A stretch of DNA of 64,000 nucleotides from JAEZPW01 sp035629075. Its GTDB lineage: Bacteria; Acidobacteriota; Terriglobia; Terriglobales; Acidobacteriaceae. The translations under genes and the position numbers were made by a program. The notes under the pieces are model-generated. The model was not told the DNA's origin and made no database searches. It saw only the letters and a program-made list of their open reading frames with translations. Shown here piece after piece: positions 8,344 to 17,601 of the stretch; within the stretch, counting starts at the first letter, position 1; the number at the start of each line of letters is the position of its first letter. The stretch lies in contig DASPIK010000099.1 in NCBI GenBank assembly GCA_035629075.1, positions 20,273-84,272 on the forward strand, given 5' to 3'.

Positions 8344-10596
8344 GTGACTAAAGTAAACGGTTTCTCGCGTTTTGTACTGGCCACGATGCTTCTCAGCTCC
8401 GTGCTGGCGTTCGCGCAGTTCGGCCAGCCGGGCAAGTCCATCGGCAAGATATCGATACAAGGCGAACTCATCGTCATGGAGTTAGACGAAGGCGCGCTCG
8501 GCCATGCCAACCTCTTTGATCTCGCCGGCCGCACCCTGCGCTTCACTCCCGGTCCTGCGGGTTATAAAGTCGAAAACCTCGCGCTCGTCTGGGACGCCGA
8601 GTTCGGCCCCGAAGTGAAGGACTCCGAAGTGAAGCTAAACAAATTAAGCTTCCCTTTCTCGGGTAAAAGTTGGGACGCGTTCACCCTTGCCGACACCGGC
8701 GTAATCAGCTTCGGTCCGGGCGGGCGTGCTCAAGGCGCAGACCCACGAGGCCAGAGTCCGCGCTCGTCCGCGGGTTTGCCGTTGGAGCGCTTCTCCCAGT
8801 TGGGCGAGGCGGCACACGACATCATCAACACCGTGCCGGCGATCTGCGTCTTCCTGAAGCCGCGCATGTCCGGTGCCCATTATGTGAAGGAGTTGCCGGA
8901 TCGGGTTGTCATCACTTGGGACGTCACCGAGCCCTACGGCAATATCCAGGACTTCACCTGGGTAAAGACCACGAATCGCTTTCAGGCCGTGCTGTACAAA
9001 GACGGTTCGATTGACATGTCGTATCAGCAGCTCGCCGCCAAAGACGCAATCATCGGGCTGTACCCGACCGTGAACCCCGCTGCCGAGCGCGTTCTCGCCA
9101 CGGTCAAGCACACGCCGAAGCCTGAAGTCGCGCCCCAAGGAATTCGGAACGTCAAGGTATCGGTCCTGGACAACATGCTCCTGAAGGTGACCCTTGAGGC
9201 CGGTAGCCCGGTGGCTTCGCCGGTCGAGGCAGGTGCGCCTGGTGCCTACCGCATCACGATCCGCAAACCCGACGGTTGTTGCAAGGTCGACTGGAGTGTT
9301 CTGCGCTTCGGACCGCGACGCGGGAGACAGGCTGGGAGACCGCCCCGCTACATGGCCTTCGGAACGGGAGTACTTCCTGCGGTTGAGGCCAGCGGTAACG
9401 TCCTCTCAGTCCAGGGAACCTTGCCTGCTGAATTGAAGGACGCCGCGAAGCTGGATATACAGGTGGAGGTGCCGACGCCCGACTCTCCTTCCGAAGTCGT
9501 TGACCAGGTCCTTGTGCGCGGCGTCAAGCTGGCCGGTATTCGCAGCCCCGAGGTGGATCTTTCATCCCTGAACCCGAAGGCGGGGACGTTCCCCATTGTG
9601 TACGAGTCGTTCCACTATCTTGCCCTGCCGAACCCGCGCGATCTGGCCTGCACGGTCATTAAGTCTCTTGGCGACAAGTTCGACTTCCTGGCCTACTACA
9701 GTGACTTCCGCATAGACAATCAGGAAGCGGGCACGCCGAGCACGGGACCGCTCGGCGGCAATGTGACTGGCATCGGCGCGACGCAGCGCGGGCTTGAGAG
9801 CTACTGCAGCGCGGGTCGGTTCCAGTGGAGCTTCGTCCAGCCGGTGTATGCGCAGTCCGCCCAGATGCAGGAGTATCCGCCCGCGGATGCGCCCATGGGC
9901 AACACGCACGACATCACCTTCTATCAGCGACAGCTCGGCGAGCGCACGCTCGATGGCAAGATGAATCCGTACAACTACGCCGTCTCACAAATCGCGCACG
10001 AACTCGGGCATCGCTGGAGCGCGTTCGTTTCTGCCAAGGTAAATGGAGAGACGATCCAGCTCGGGCCCACGCACTGGGCGCGCGGCCTGCATGCCCCTGT
10101 AGCTTTCCCCTACCAGCGCCCGATCGAGGCTTCGCTCATGGGCGGCAGCTACTGGCAGGACAATTTCGACGGCACGTTTACCCAGCTCGACGACGACTAC
10201 TACGTGCCTGCGACCGGCTGGTCCTATCTGGAGCTTTACCTCATGGGCCTGATCAGCGCAGCCGAGGTGCCCGATTTCTTCATGCTGAAGAATTTGACGC
10301 CCGCCGGCCGTGACGCGAACGGGCACCCGATCTTCAAGGCCGACCGCACCAAGATCACCATCCAGGACGTGATCGCCGCGGAAGGCCCACGAACCCCCGA
10401 CGTGCGCCATTCGCAGCGCGACTTCAACACCGGCATCGTCGTGATCGTTGAGAAGGGCAAGCAGCCCAGTGCCGAATTGCTGGAGCGCGCCGAAGGCATC
10501 CGCCGCGCCTGGATTCATTACTGGGACACCACCACCGGCCACCGATCCACGATGACGGCCACGCCGAATCCGGCATCCAGCGCCGTCGGCAAGTGA
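8344..10596 (+). CDS. Large secreted protein with HExxH zinc-protease motif, function unknown
   Basis: 750 residues. I place the start at a GTG with AAAGGGG eight bases upstream, giving a signal peptide (VTKVNGFSRFVLATMLL, cleavage near AFAQF). The first 430 residues or so look like beta-rich, non-catalytic extracellular domains. Near residue 552 is QIAHELGHRW, an HExxH zinc-binding helix with His552, Glu553 and His556. Downstream Glu/His-rich stretches (GPTHWARGL, GWSYLELYLMGL) could supply a third ligand. This is the pattern of a secreted zinc metallopeptidase, but I do not recognise the family and the third ligand is a guess. It stands alone, between GH43 and M23 genes, in a region rich in exported hydrolases. 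Confidence 0.7.
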   Translation: MTKVNGFSRFVLATMLLSSVLAFAQFGQPGKSIGKISIQGELIVMELDEGALGHANLFDLAGRTLRFTPGPAGYKVENLALVWDAEFGPEVKDSEVKLNKLSFPFSGKSWDAFTLADTGVISFGPGGRAQGADPRGQSPRSSAGLPLERFSQLGEAAHDIINTVPAICVFLKPRMSGAHYVKELPDRVVITWDVTEPYGNIQDFTWVKTTNRFQAVLYKDGSIDMSYQQLAAKDAIIGLYPTVNPAAERVLATVKHTPKPEVAPQGIRNVKVSVLDNMLLKVTLEAGSPVASPVEAGAPGAYRITIRKPDGCCKVDWSVLRFGPRRGRQAGRPPRYMAFGTGVLPAVEASGNVLSVQGTLPAELKDAAKLDIQVEVPTPDSPSEVVDQVLVRGVKLAGIRSPEVDLSSLNPKAGTFPIVYESFHYLALPNPRDLACTVIKSLGDKFDFLAYYSDFRIDNQEAGTPSTGPLGGNVTGIGATQRGLESYCSAGRFQWSFVQPVYAQSAQMQEYPPADAPMGNTHDITFYQRQLGERTLDGKMNPYNYAVSQIAHELGHRWSAFVSAKVNGETIQLGPTHWARGLHAPVAFPYQRPIEASLMGGSYWQDNFDGTFTQLDDDYYVPATGWSYLELYLMGLISAAEVPDFFMLKNLTPAGRDANGHPIFKADRTKITIQDVIAAEGPRTPDVRHSQRDFNTGIVVIVEKGKQPSAELLERAEGIRRAWIHYWDTTTGHRSTMTATPNPASSAVGK

Positions 10597-10825
10597 GGAA
10601 CAGCGTGACAAGCTGACACTGACCAGTGGCCACCAACCGGTGGCCACTCGGCTTTTGGTCAGCCCTACGGGAACAGCGCGTTAGTTTCGTGAATGCAGAG
10701 CGTGCCCAGTATTAGCGGGCGAGTTGGTGTGGCTCCAAATAGGCTTGGTTGACTACTGCACGGTCTCGTCGTCAAACAGTTCAACAATCAACATGGCGAA
10801 CGAGCCACGTGGGGTTACAAGCGCA

Positions 10826-11920
10826 ATGAAAGTGAGACTCTCGCACGTTCTAGTACTTGTCTTTGCCGCGGTCGCTACTTCGACGGCGCAAATTACGATC
10901 ACGACCCAGCCGGCACGGCCGTTGATCGAGAAGACCGTTTTCGGGCAGGAGCTGCACGTTGATTTCCGGGTTGAGAGCTCGGCAGAAGAACCGCTTGTCC
11001 TCCGTAGCGTTGAGGTGAAAGCGTTCGACAAAGCCGGAAAGCTGCAGTATGCCCGATTCATTGACTCTGGTGGGTTCAGTCCGGCGATTCTCACAATCCC
11101 TCACCGGGAAGTCAAACGCGGGATGCCGCTATTGCTATTTAATCCGATTCACACCTTTCCCTCTTACCTTGATACAAGCGACCTTCGTTACAAGTTCGAA
11201 TTCACCCCTGCTGATAAACGGGCAGCGCCGCCTATTAAGGTTGATCTGGCAGTTCGCCCCATCAATTACGAGCCGAAAACATTGCTTCTGATCCCCTTGA
11301 AGGGCCTTGTTTTGGTCGGCTCGGGCCACGACTTTCTGGCCCATCACCGGCGTTACGACTACCTCGTCGCGAACCATCGCATAGGGTTTCCCGAATCGAA
11401 TTTCATGCGCCAAGCATGGGATATGTACCTGGTCGACGAGAAAGGAAACAAGTGTCGTACCTCGTGTGGATCTATGGCCGACTATTACGGATACGGAGCG
11501 CCCGTCCGCGCTCCCGCAGATGGGACTGTCGTTCGGGTGGTCGACGGATTTCCAGATGATTTTGGGGGCAAGAACCTGTCCCTTGACGCAGTCAGGCAAA
11601 ATCCCAATCTGTTCTTCGGGAACTTCGTGGCAATCAAGCACGCCGATAAGGAATTCAGCTTCCTTGACCACCTGCGGCCCGGCAGCATTCGTGTGCGTCC
11701 GGGAGACCGCGTCATGGCTGGCCAACAGATAGCCCAAGTGGGTTGCTCTGGGTCTGCCGAGGAACCACACTTGCATTGGGACTTTCGCGACAGCCCGGAT
11801 GTCACGGCTGAAGGCGTGCCGGCACATTTCCGGGATTTCGAGCGAGTAATCGGTTCAAAGAGGATGAAGGAGAATCGTGCCGGAATCAACTCTGGCGAAT
11901 TAGTACAGAGCACGAGATAA
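10826..11920 (+). CDS. Secreted M23-family (LytM-type) metallopeptidase
   Basis: 364 residues from the ATG that starts a signal peptide (MKVRLSHVLVLVFAAVATS). The N-terminal 130 residues or so are an unassigned beta domain. The C-terminal part is an M23 fold: PVRAPADGTV, GNFVAIKH, LRPGSIRVRPGDRV and the zinc/catalytic segment EPHLHWDF (His315 and His317). The first zinc-ligand segment appears as MRQAWDMYLVD, with Asp199 present but the usual His four residues earlier replaced by Arg. It may therefore belong to the variant M23 group or be inactive. The family cleaves peptidoglycan cross-links or serves as a divisome or envelope scaffold. No strong ribosome binding site. Confidence 0.85.
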   Translation: MKVRLSHVLVLVFAAVATSTAQITITTQPARPLIEKTVFGQELHVDFRVESSAEEPLVLRSVEVKAFDKAGKLQYARFIDSGGFSPAILTIPHREVKRGMPLLLFNPIHTFPSYLDTSDLRYKFEFTPADKRAAPPIKVDLAVRPINYEPKTLLLIPLKGLVLVGSGHDFLAHHRRYDYLVANHRIGFPESNFMRQAWDMYLVDEKGNKCRTSCGSMADYYGYGAPVRAPADGTVVRVVDGFPDDFGGKNLSLDAVRQNPNLFFGNFVAIKHADKEFSFLDHLRPGSIRVRPGDRVMAGQQIAQVGCSGSAEEPHLHWDFRDSPDVTAEGVPAHFRDFERVIGSKRMKENRAGINSGELVQSTR

Positions 11921-11950
11921 GGCTCTGGAAGGCAAGGGAAAAAAACGAAA

Positions 11951-12027
11951 TGGTCGGGGCGGAGGGATTTGAACCCACGACCCCCTGCGCCCAAGGCAGG
12001 TGCGCTACCAGGCTGCGCTACGCCCCG
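11951..12027 (-). tRNA. tRNA-Pro (UGG)
   Basis: 77-nt cloverleaf on the minus strand. The acceptor stem CGGGGCG pairs with CGCCCCG, followed by A and an encoded CCA. The anticodon stem CCTGC/GCAGG holds the loop CTTGGGC, anticodon UGG. The T-loop is TTCAAAT. A TATAAT on the minus strand at 12042-12037 sits about ten bases before the mature 5' end. Confidence 0.95.
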
Positions 12028-12253
12028 ACGATGTTCATTATAACGGAGACGAGACACAACACGAACCTGTTCTGCACGTTGGGAGAGATTGATTTCTACA
12101 AATCAGGCATTTGGTTTCGTCGGGTCGCTGGTCGTTGTTCGTTGGCAGGGAAGGGCGAACCACAGCTTCTCGACCCACAAAACCTGGCGGTGGTTAGCCA
12201 GCTCAATTTGCAGGCGGGATCGGTTGGTTGGAGCTTATCGCGGAGTGCCGGGA

Positions 12254-12259
12254 TATAAT
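12254..12259 (+). promoter_or_regulatory. Perfect -10 box directly before the 2H phosphoesterase start
   Basis: TATAAT lies 13 bases before the chosen ATG. A start about seven bases downstream would give a nearly leaderless mRNA, consistent with the absence of a ribosome binding site. The only -35 candidate is TTGGAG with a long 19-base spacer. Confidence 0.45.
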
Positions 12260-12272
12260 TCATGTTTTGCGT

Positions 12273-12821
12273 ATGAATGGTCCGCTCTACGCCCTTGTAG
12301 CTTATGTGAGAACTCCGGTTGGGGAATTTGTGGAGAAACTCAGGAGGGATCTGCATCCTGAGCATCCGGAACTCGCAGCTCACGTCACAATCCTTCCGCC
12401 GCGCCCCCTGCTTGGGACGGAGGAGGAAGCACTGCAGATAATCGCTGACGTATGCGGCAAGGTTGATCCGTTCGAGGTGACGCTCGGAGATGTTGAGAGC
12501 TTCATTCCGACGACCCCGACGGTCTTCATCCGCGTCGCACATGCGGGGTATCGCATGCGTGAGCTGCACGACCATCTCAACAAAGGCGCGCTGTTCACGG
12601 AAGAGCAGTGGCCGTATATGCCGCACCTTACGATCATCAAGCTGTCGGACGCCAGTCAGGCAAGTAAAGCCCTGGAGGTGGCCCGCCAACGTTGGGCCGA
12701 CTACAGCGGTTCTAAGCGCCTGCTCATAGACGAAGTGACGTTCGTGCGCGGCGGTCGAGATCTTTACGAGTGGGACGATTTGGCTCCCATCCCGCTTGGT
12801 CGCAGTTTCGCATTGAAGTAG
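12273..12821 (+). CDS. 2'-5' RNA ligase / 2H phosphoesterase family protein
   Basis: 182 residues, two-histidine phosphoesterase fold. The two H-x-T-x motifs are AAHVTIL (His37) and MPHLTII (His118), spaced as in the family. Members act on 2',5'- or cyclic-phosphodiester bonds in RNA or nucleotides; the physiological substrate of bacterial versions is usually unknown. The start is set at MNGPLYAL because the family begins there and a perfect -10 box lies just upstream. It stands alone between tRNA-Pro and the dehydrogenase homologue. Confidence 0.82.
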   Translation: MNGPLYALVAYVRTPVGEFVEKLRRDLHPEHPELAAHVTILPPRPLLGTEEEALQIIADVCGKVDPFEVTLGDVESFIPTTPTVFIRVAHAGYRMRELHDHLNKGALFTEEQWPYMPHLTIIKLSDASQASKALEVARQRWADYSGSKRLLIDEVTFVRGGRDLYEWDDLAPIPLGRSFALK

Positions 12822-13006
12822 TTCGCTGGTTCAAGCGTGATCCCGCCTGCATGCCTTCGAGGTTTGGTCGAAGGCACCTTCCACCAAGGTACATGTCCTT
12901 AGTGCATGTTGCGCCGTAACGGGTTCGAAAGGAACATACACCATCGGGCGAGCTGTCCGCCCGGCACCGCAAGACGACTCCTGAAACTGCGGAAAGGTGT
13001 ACAGCA

Positions 13007-14275
13007 ATGCACATTGCAGTCTACGGCTCAGGTTATCTTGGCACCATCTTCTCTGGGTGTCTCGCCGATTTTGGCACGCCGGTAACGTGTTTCGACGACG
13101 ATTCCTCGCGAGTTACGTCGGTAGCGCAAGGCAACATACCCTATTACGAGAGAAACCTTACCGAAGTGGTGCGCCGCAACGTCCGCGCAGGGCGACTGGC
13201 GTTTTCCACCGAACTGAACTCAGTCGTCAAAAAGTCGCAGGTCATCTTTTTCGCACAGGACTCTTCCAATTACGTTGAAGACCGGGCGTTGAAGATTGCG
13301 GAGATGGCGACCGACAACACAGTGCTCGTCCTTGTGACTCCGGTTCCGGTCGGGACCGCGAGCCGGATTGAGGAAAAGCTTCGCACAGCGGCTCCGGGGG
13401 TGACGATCGTGTCGCATCCGACGTTCTTCACGGACGGCTGTGCTGTTGAGGATTTCAACTGGCCTGACCGCATTTTGCTCGGCACTTCCTCCGGACATGC
13501 GGTACTGACGTTGAAGCAAATTTACCGTGCGCTGGTCATGAGGGGAGTTCCGATCATCGTCACCAACCACGAGACGGCTGAACTTGCCCGCGAGGCATCG
13601 ACGGCGTTCGTTGCTACGAAGATTTCGTTCATAAATGAGCTGACGAGCTTGTGCGAAAAGGTGAACGCCGATGCAGTTGATCTTGCATTGGCACTAGGTC
13701 TGGATAAGAAGATCGCGCCGCGTTGTCTGCAGCCCGGCGCCGGGTTCGGAGGTCCATTCGTTGAATCTGACATGGATGCGCTCGTTCAACTTGCGACCGG
13801 GCAAGGAGTGTCTCTGAAGATTCTTAGCGCAGCAAGGGAAGTTAACCGTTCTCTTTCGGACCGAGTGACGGGAAAGATCTCGCGAATGTTGAACTCGGTT
13901 ACAGGCAGGGAGTTGGGGCTTCTGGGGCTGGCGTTCAAGCCCAATACGAACTCCGTGGCAGGATCGTCGTCCATCATGCTCGCGCGAAGCCTAGCGTCTA
14001 AAGGAGCGCAGATCCGTGCTTATGATCCGGTTGCGATTCCGGATGCCATGCAGGAATTGGAAGGGACTGTGAAGTTTTGCGAGGACGCTTACGCGGCCGC
14101 AGAGGGTGCCGACGCACTCGTTGTGGGTACCGGGTGGCCGGAATTCCGCGCACTCGACTTCGACAAAATCAAACGCTTGCTCAAGCGCCCTATCATCGTT
14201 GATACCAAGAACTTGCTGGACGCCGGTAGGATGCGTGCGATCGGGTTTCAGTACGTGGGAATGGGAAGGGCTTAA
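13007..14275 (+). CDS. UDP-glucose/GDP-mannose dehydrogenase family protein, probably catalytically inactive
   Basis: 422 residues with the full architecture of nucleotide-sugar 6-dehydrogenases: N-terminal Rossmann fold (VYGSGYLG), central helical domain (FVATKISFINEL, LCEKVNAD) and C-terminal UDP-binding domain (LGLAFKPNTNS). The catalytic block, normally GFGGSCFPKD, reads GFGGPFVESD: the nucleophilic Cys is Phe251 and the conserved Lys is Ser254. The Lys and Asn of the central helix are also changed (AREAST). Oxidation to a uronic acid by the known mechanism therefore seems unlikely. GAAAGG precedes the ATG and a strong terminator follows, so the gene is intact and probably expressed singly. 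Family certain; activity doubtful. Confidence 0.85.
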   Translation: MHIAVYGSGYLGTIFSGCLADFGTPVTCFDDDSSRVTSVAQGNIPYYERNLTEVVRRNVRAGRLAFSTELNSVVKKSQVIFFAQDSSNYVEDRALKIAEMATDNTVLVLVTPVPVGTASRIEEKLRTAAPGVTIVSHPTFFTDGCAVEDFNWPDRILLGTSSGHAVLTLKQIYRALVMRGVPIIVTNHETAELAREASTAFVATKISFINELTSLCEKVNADAVDLALALGLDKKIAPRCLQPGAGFGGPFVESDMDALVQLATGQGVSLKILSAAREVNRSLSDRVTGKISRMLNSVTGRELGLLGLAFKPNTNSVAGSSSIMLARSLASKGAQIRAYDPVAIPDAMQELEGTVKFCEDAYAAAEGADALVVGTGWPEFRALDFDKIKRLLKRPIIVDTKNLLDAGRMRAIGFQYVGMGRA

Positions 14276-14303
14276 GTCTCCTGTAACTTACTCCTGCTGT
14301 GTC

Positions 14304-14329
14304 GGGCGCGAGAGTTCGCGCCCTTTTTT
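14304..14329 (+). terminator. Rho-independent terminator after the dehydrogenase homologue
   Basis: GGGCGCGA-GAGT-TCGCGCCC, an 8-bp GC stem with four-base loop, is followed by six T. Confidence 0.9.
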
Positions 14330-14440
14330 GTGCTTCGCCGTAGCAACCCTGCAAGGTCGACCTACCAGCACCCGCGAAAACCTGCACTGCAAGAATTGAA
14401 ATCAGAGACGTTGGACTGGAGGGGTAAATAAACAAGGATA

Positions 14441-14516
14441 TGGGGTGGGTGGAGGGATTCGAACCCTCGACAGCCGGAGCCACAGTCCGGAGTTCTACCA
14501 CTGAACTACACCCACC
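14441..14516 (-). tRNA. tRNA-His (GUG)
   Basis: Cloverleaf on the minus strand with the extra 5' G (G-1) opposite C73, the hallmark of tRNA-His. The anticodon stem CCGGA/TCCGG holds the loop CTGTGGC, anticodon GUG. The T-loop is TTCGAAT and CCA is encoded. A TAGAAT on the minus strand at 14535-14530 is a plausible -10 box. Confidence 0.95.
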
Positions 14517-14696
14517 GCACTGTGTCCCTATTCTACACGAAGCAGAGTTCAAAATGGGAAGCATGAATCGCCAGATTGGCGAACAGAGTTGTTGAAATCG
14601 CATCTGATTGAGTGACGTGTTCGGGTGGGTGCTCATAAGCTCCGAACAGCAACGGACGCGTTAGTCACTCTATCAGTCTTGTTTTCCGGAACCGCC

Positions 14697-17072
14697 ATGT
14701 ACGGTATGGTGCCTCCAACCCCGCCCAGTGAATCCAAGCGGCTCGAGAAGCTGCGGCAGTATCGCATTCTTGACTCTCCTCCAGAGCCCGTATTCGATAA
14801 TCTCACGCGGCTGGCGTCGCTTCTCTGTAACACGCCGATGTCGGTTATCACACTCGTGGACGAGCGGAGACAATGGTTCAAATCAAGACTCGGGATCGAG
14901 ATTCGTGAAACGCCTCGCGAAATCGCGTTCTGTTCGCACGCGATCGAGGAACGTGATCTCTTCATCGTTAAGGACGCCCGTTCTGATCCTCGATTCGCGG
15001 ACAATCCGATGGTGACCGGCGATCCTGAAATTCGTTTCTATGCTGGTGCACCGCTCACGGCTCCCGGAGGGTGCAATATCGGCACGTTGGCAGTGATTGA
15101 CCGTGTGCCACGTGACCTCACCGACGAGCAACGCAAGGCACTGATGTTGCTGGCCAAGCACGTGGTCGATCAGCTAGAGATGAGGTGGAGCCTGGAACAT
15201 CGGCATCAAGCACTTCGCGCCGTTGTAGAAGCGTGTCCGCTGGCCATAATCGGAGTGGACCTCAAGGGCAGAGTCTTAATGTGGAATGAAAGTGCCGAGC
15301 AGATGTTCGGTTACACCGAGAATGAGGTGAGGGGGAACCTACTCCCGATTATTCCCGCTGGAGAAGACACAACTGTTTTGAAAATGGCCCAGGCGACTGG
15401 TAAAGACATCATTCGAGACTTCGAGACCCGTAGAGTTAGGAAAGATGGTGTCCAGATCGACGTTTCAATCTCTGCCGCTCCCATGCTGGGCGAGCATGGT
15501 GAAGTCTTTGGGGTAATGGGGGTGCTCGAGGACGTAACGCAGCGGAAACTTGCCCGCGAACAACTGGAACGTTCGGTCTCACTATTGCGGGCGACGCTGG
15601 AATCTACTGCCGATGGGCTACTGGCCGTGGATAGGCAGGGCCACATCCTGATGTTCAACGAGCGGCTCGCCGAGATGTGGCATATACCGAAGGAGTTGCT
15701 CGAATCAGACGACCTGACCCAAGTCATCGAACAGGCGGCTCCACAGTTACGGGATCCGGAACACTTCATCGAAAAGATCCGTCGATTCCTAAGTGGCGAA
15801 GACTTTCAGACAGCAGACGTACTTCAATTCAAGGATGGGCGGATTTTCGAGCGTTACTCGCTGCCGCAGGTGATCGGTGGGGAGGTGGTTGGCCGTGTAT
15901 TTAGTTACCGCGACATAACTCGCCGTACCCAGTTGGAAGAACAGCTACGTCACGCGCAGAAGATGGAAGCTATCGGACAACTTGCGGGAGGTATCGCGCA
16001 CGACTTCAACAATCTTCTTAACGTCATTGTGGGTTACACCGCCCTTATTCAGGCGCGCGCCGGTAATGATCTTGGGCTCCTTGAGCACGCGGGACAAGTT
16101 ATGAAGGCGGCTGATCGCGCAACTGCGCTCACTCGCCAGTTACTCGTATTCAGCCGAAAGCAGGTGCTGCAGACGCAGGTTCTCGATCTGAATAAGGTCG
16201 TCAGCGACTTGACGAAGATGTTGCCGAGGGTGCTGGGTGAGGACATCAGTCTGAGCGTACGGCTTGGCGCGGAACTGGGCAGTGTGAAAGCGGATCCTGG
16301 TCAAATCGAGCAGGTCTTGATGAATCTTTGCATCAATGCCCGTGATGCGATGCCTAATGGGGGCCAGCTTGAAATCGGGACATACGATCTTACTGTTGAT
16401 GAGCAGATAGGTATCGCGGCCCCCGGAGACTATGTTGTTGTTTCCGTGCGTGATACCGGTCAGGGTATGACAGAAGACGTGAGAGCCCACATTTTCGAGC
16501 CATTCTTCACGACAAAGCAACCAGGCAAGGGAACGGGGCTCGGATTGGCCACCGTTTACGCGATTGTCCGCCAGAGCGATGGATTCATAGACGTTCAGAG
16601 CGAGCCAGGTCAAGGCAGCCTGTTCCGAGTGTATTTGCCACGCGTCCAGGACGGCACGCCGAGTGGACGGGCTTCTGAAGGCAGTTCCAGTCACGCCGGA
16701 GGCAGCGAGACTATTCTGGTGGTTGAAGATGAAGCAAGCCTGCGGGAACTGATAGTCCATGTTTTGAAACGCTGGGGATACACCGTGCTTGAGGCTCAGG
16801 ATGGCGCCGAAGCGATCGGGTGCGCTGAAAAGCACGGCGGGCCCATCGATCTCCTCTTGACCGACGTGGTCATGCCGGGGATGAGGGGGTGGGAAGTGAC
16901 AGAGCGCATACAACGAATAAGGCCCGACGTGAAAGTCCTGTATATCTCAGGTTACGCCGACGATCTCGTGCCGGGACGCAGCCGAATCGACCCTGAAGCA
17001 GCATTTCTTCAGAAGCCCTTCACGCCCGATGCACTTGCTAACAAGGTGCGCGAGGTACTGACAGCCGACTGA
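14697..17072 (+). CDS. Hybrid sensor histidine kinase (GAF, two PAS, HisKA, HATPase, receiver)
   Basis: About 791 residues from MYGMVPP. A GTG 72 bases upstream keeps the frame open, so the start is uncertain. Order: GAF (about 20-160, PMSVITLVDERRQWF), PAS1 (about 175-290, MWNESAEQMFGY), PAS2 (about 300-410), HisKA with AGGIAHDFNN (His435), HATPase_c (NLCINARDAMP, DTGQGM, GTGLGLATVYAIV) and a C-terminal receiver (VVEDEASLREL, acceptor Asp723 in LLTDVVMPG). No transmembrane segment, so a cytosolic sensor. The receiver may feed a separate phosphotransfer protein; none is nearby. The stimulus is unknown, though GAF and PAS domains suggest redox or small-ligand sensing. Confidence 0.9.
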   Translation: MYGMVPPTPPSESKRLEKLRQYRILDSPPEPVFDNLTRLASLLCNTPMSVITLVDERRQWFKSRLGIEIRETPREIAFCSHAIEERDLFIVKDARSDPRFADNPMVTGDPEIRFYAGAPLTAPGGCNIGTLAVIDRVPRDLTDEQRKALMLLAKHVVDQLEMRWSLEHRHQALRAVVEACPLAIIGVDLKGRVLMWNESAEQMFGYTENEVRGNLLPIIPAGEDTTVLKMAQATGKDIIRDFETRRVRKDGVQIDVSISAAPMLGEHGEVFGVMGVLEDVTQRKLAREQLERSVSLLRATLESTADGLLAVDRQGHILMFNERLAEMWHIPKELLESDDLTQVIEQAAPQLRDPEHFIEKIRRFLSGEDFQTADVLQFKDGRIFERYSLPQVIGGEVVGRVFSYRDITRRTQLEEQLRHAQKMEAIGQLAGGIAHDFNNLLNVIVGYTALIQARAGNDLGLLEHAGQVMKAADRATALTRQLLVFSRKQVLQTQVLDLNKVVSDLTKMLPRVLGEDISLSVRLGAELGSVKADPGQIEQVLMNLCINARDAMPNGGQLEIGTYDLTVDEQIGIAAPGDYVVVSVRDTGQGMTEDVRAHIFEPFFTTKQPGKGTGLGLATVYAIVRQSDGFIDVQSEPGQGSLFRVYLPRVQDGTPSGRASEGSSSHAGGSETILVVEDEASLRELIVHVLKRWGYTVLEAQDGAEAIGCAEKHGGPIDLLLTDVVMPGMRGWEVTERIQRIRPDVKVLYISGYADDLVPGRSRIDPEAAFLQKPFTPDALANKVREVLTAD

Positions 17073-17151
17073 TGCATATTGCTCCGGCTTCCGCCCCCAC
17101 ACAATTGACTCGGGTTCAGCTAGCGGCGACAATCCAGCTTGAGGGTCAAGC

Positions 17152-17514
17152 ATGGGACATTATGCAGCGGCGGCCAGAGTGACGCATGACATGGTCACCA
17201 CAGCCTTTGAAATAGATGGCTACAGGGTTGTCAGGAATCTCGGGATCGTACGTGGAATAGTGGTGCGTTCACGGTCTCTGATCGGGACCATTGGCGCGAG
17301 TCTTCAGACCATCGTCGGCGGCAACATAACGTTGCTTACACAACTGTGTGAGAGAACGCGGAGCGAAGCCTTCGAACTCATGATTCAGCACGCGTCCGAT
17401 CTCGGTGCCAATGCAGTTATTGGCGCACGTTATGACGCGACAGAGGTAATGCAAGGAGTGACGGAGGTGCTTGCTTACGGAACGGCTGTAGTCGTCGAAC
17501 CCGTCGGCCGCTAG
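17152..17514 (+). CDS. YbjQ/UPF0145 family protein
   Basis: 120 residues. The family core is clear: EIDGYRVVRNLGIVRG, then a serine-containing segment, GGNITLLTQLCERTR, the helix RSEAFELMIQHASDLGANAV and the strand VIGARYDA. These small cytosolic proteins have been proposed to bind heavy metals, but the role is not established. GAGGG eight bases before the ATG supports this start over an internal ATG 39 bases later. Convergent with the FmdB gene. Confidence 0.85.
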   Translation: MGHYAAAARVTHDMVTTAFEIDGYRVVRNLGIVRGIVVRSRSLIGTIGASLQTIVGGNITLLTQLCERTRSEAFELMIQHASDLGANAVIGARYDATEVMQGVTEVLAYGTAVVVEPVGR

Positions 17515-17601
17515 AAGTAAGATGAACGAGAACGGCCCTGTCGACCGCCGTTCTCGTGGCGGTCACTCAAGAGGACAGGCACCCGGCCTGCCGGACATCC
17601 C

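Noticed and set aside
12096..12689. 197-codon leftward frame opposite the 2H phosphoesterase
   Set aside because: No ribosome binding site or recognisable motif; the plus-strand gene has both family His motifs.
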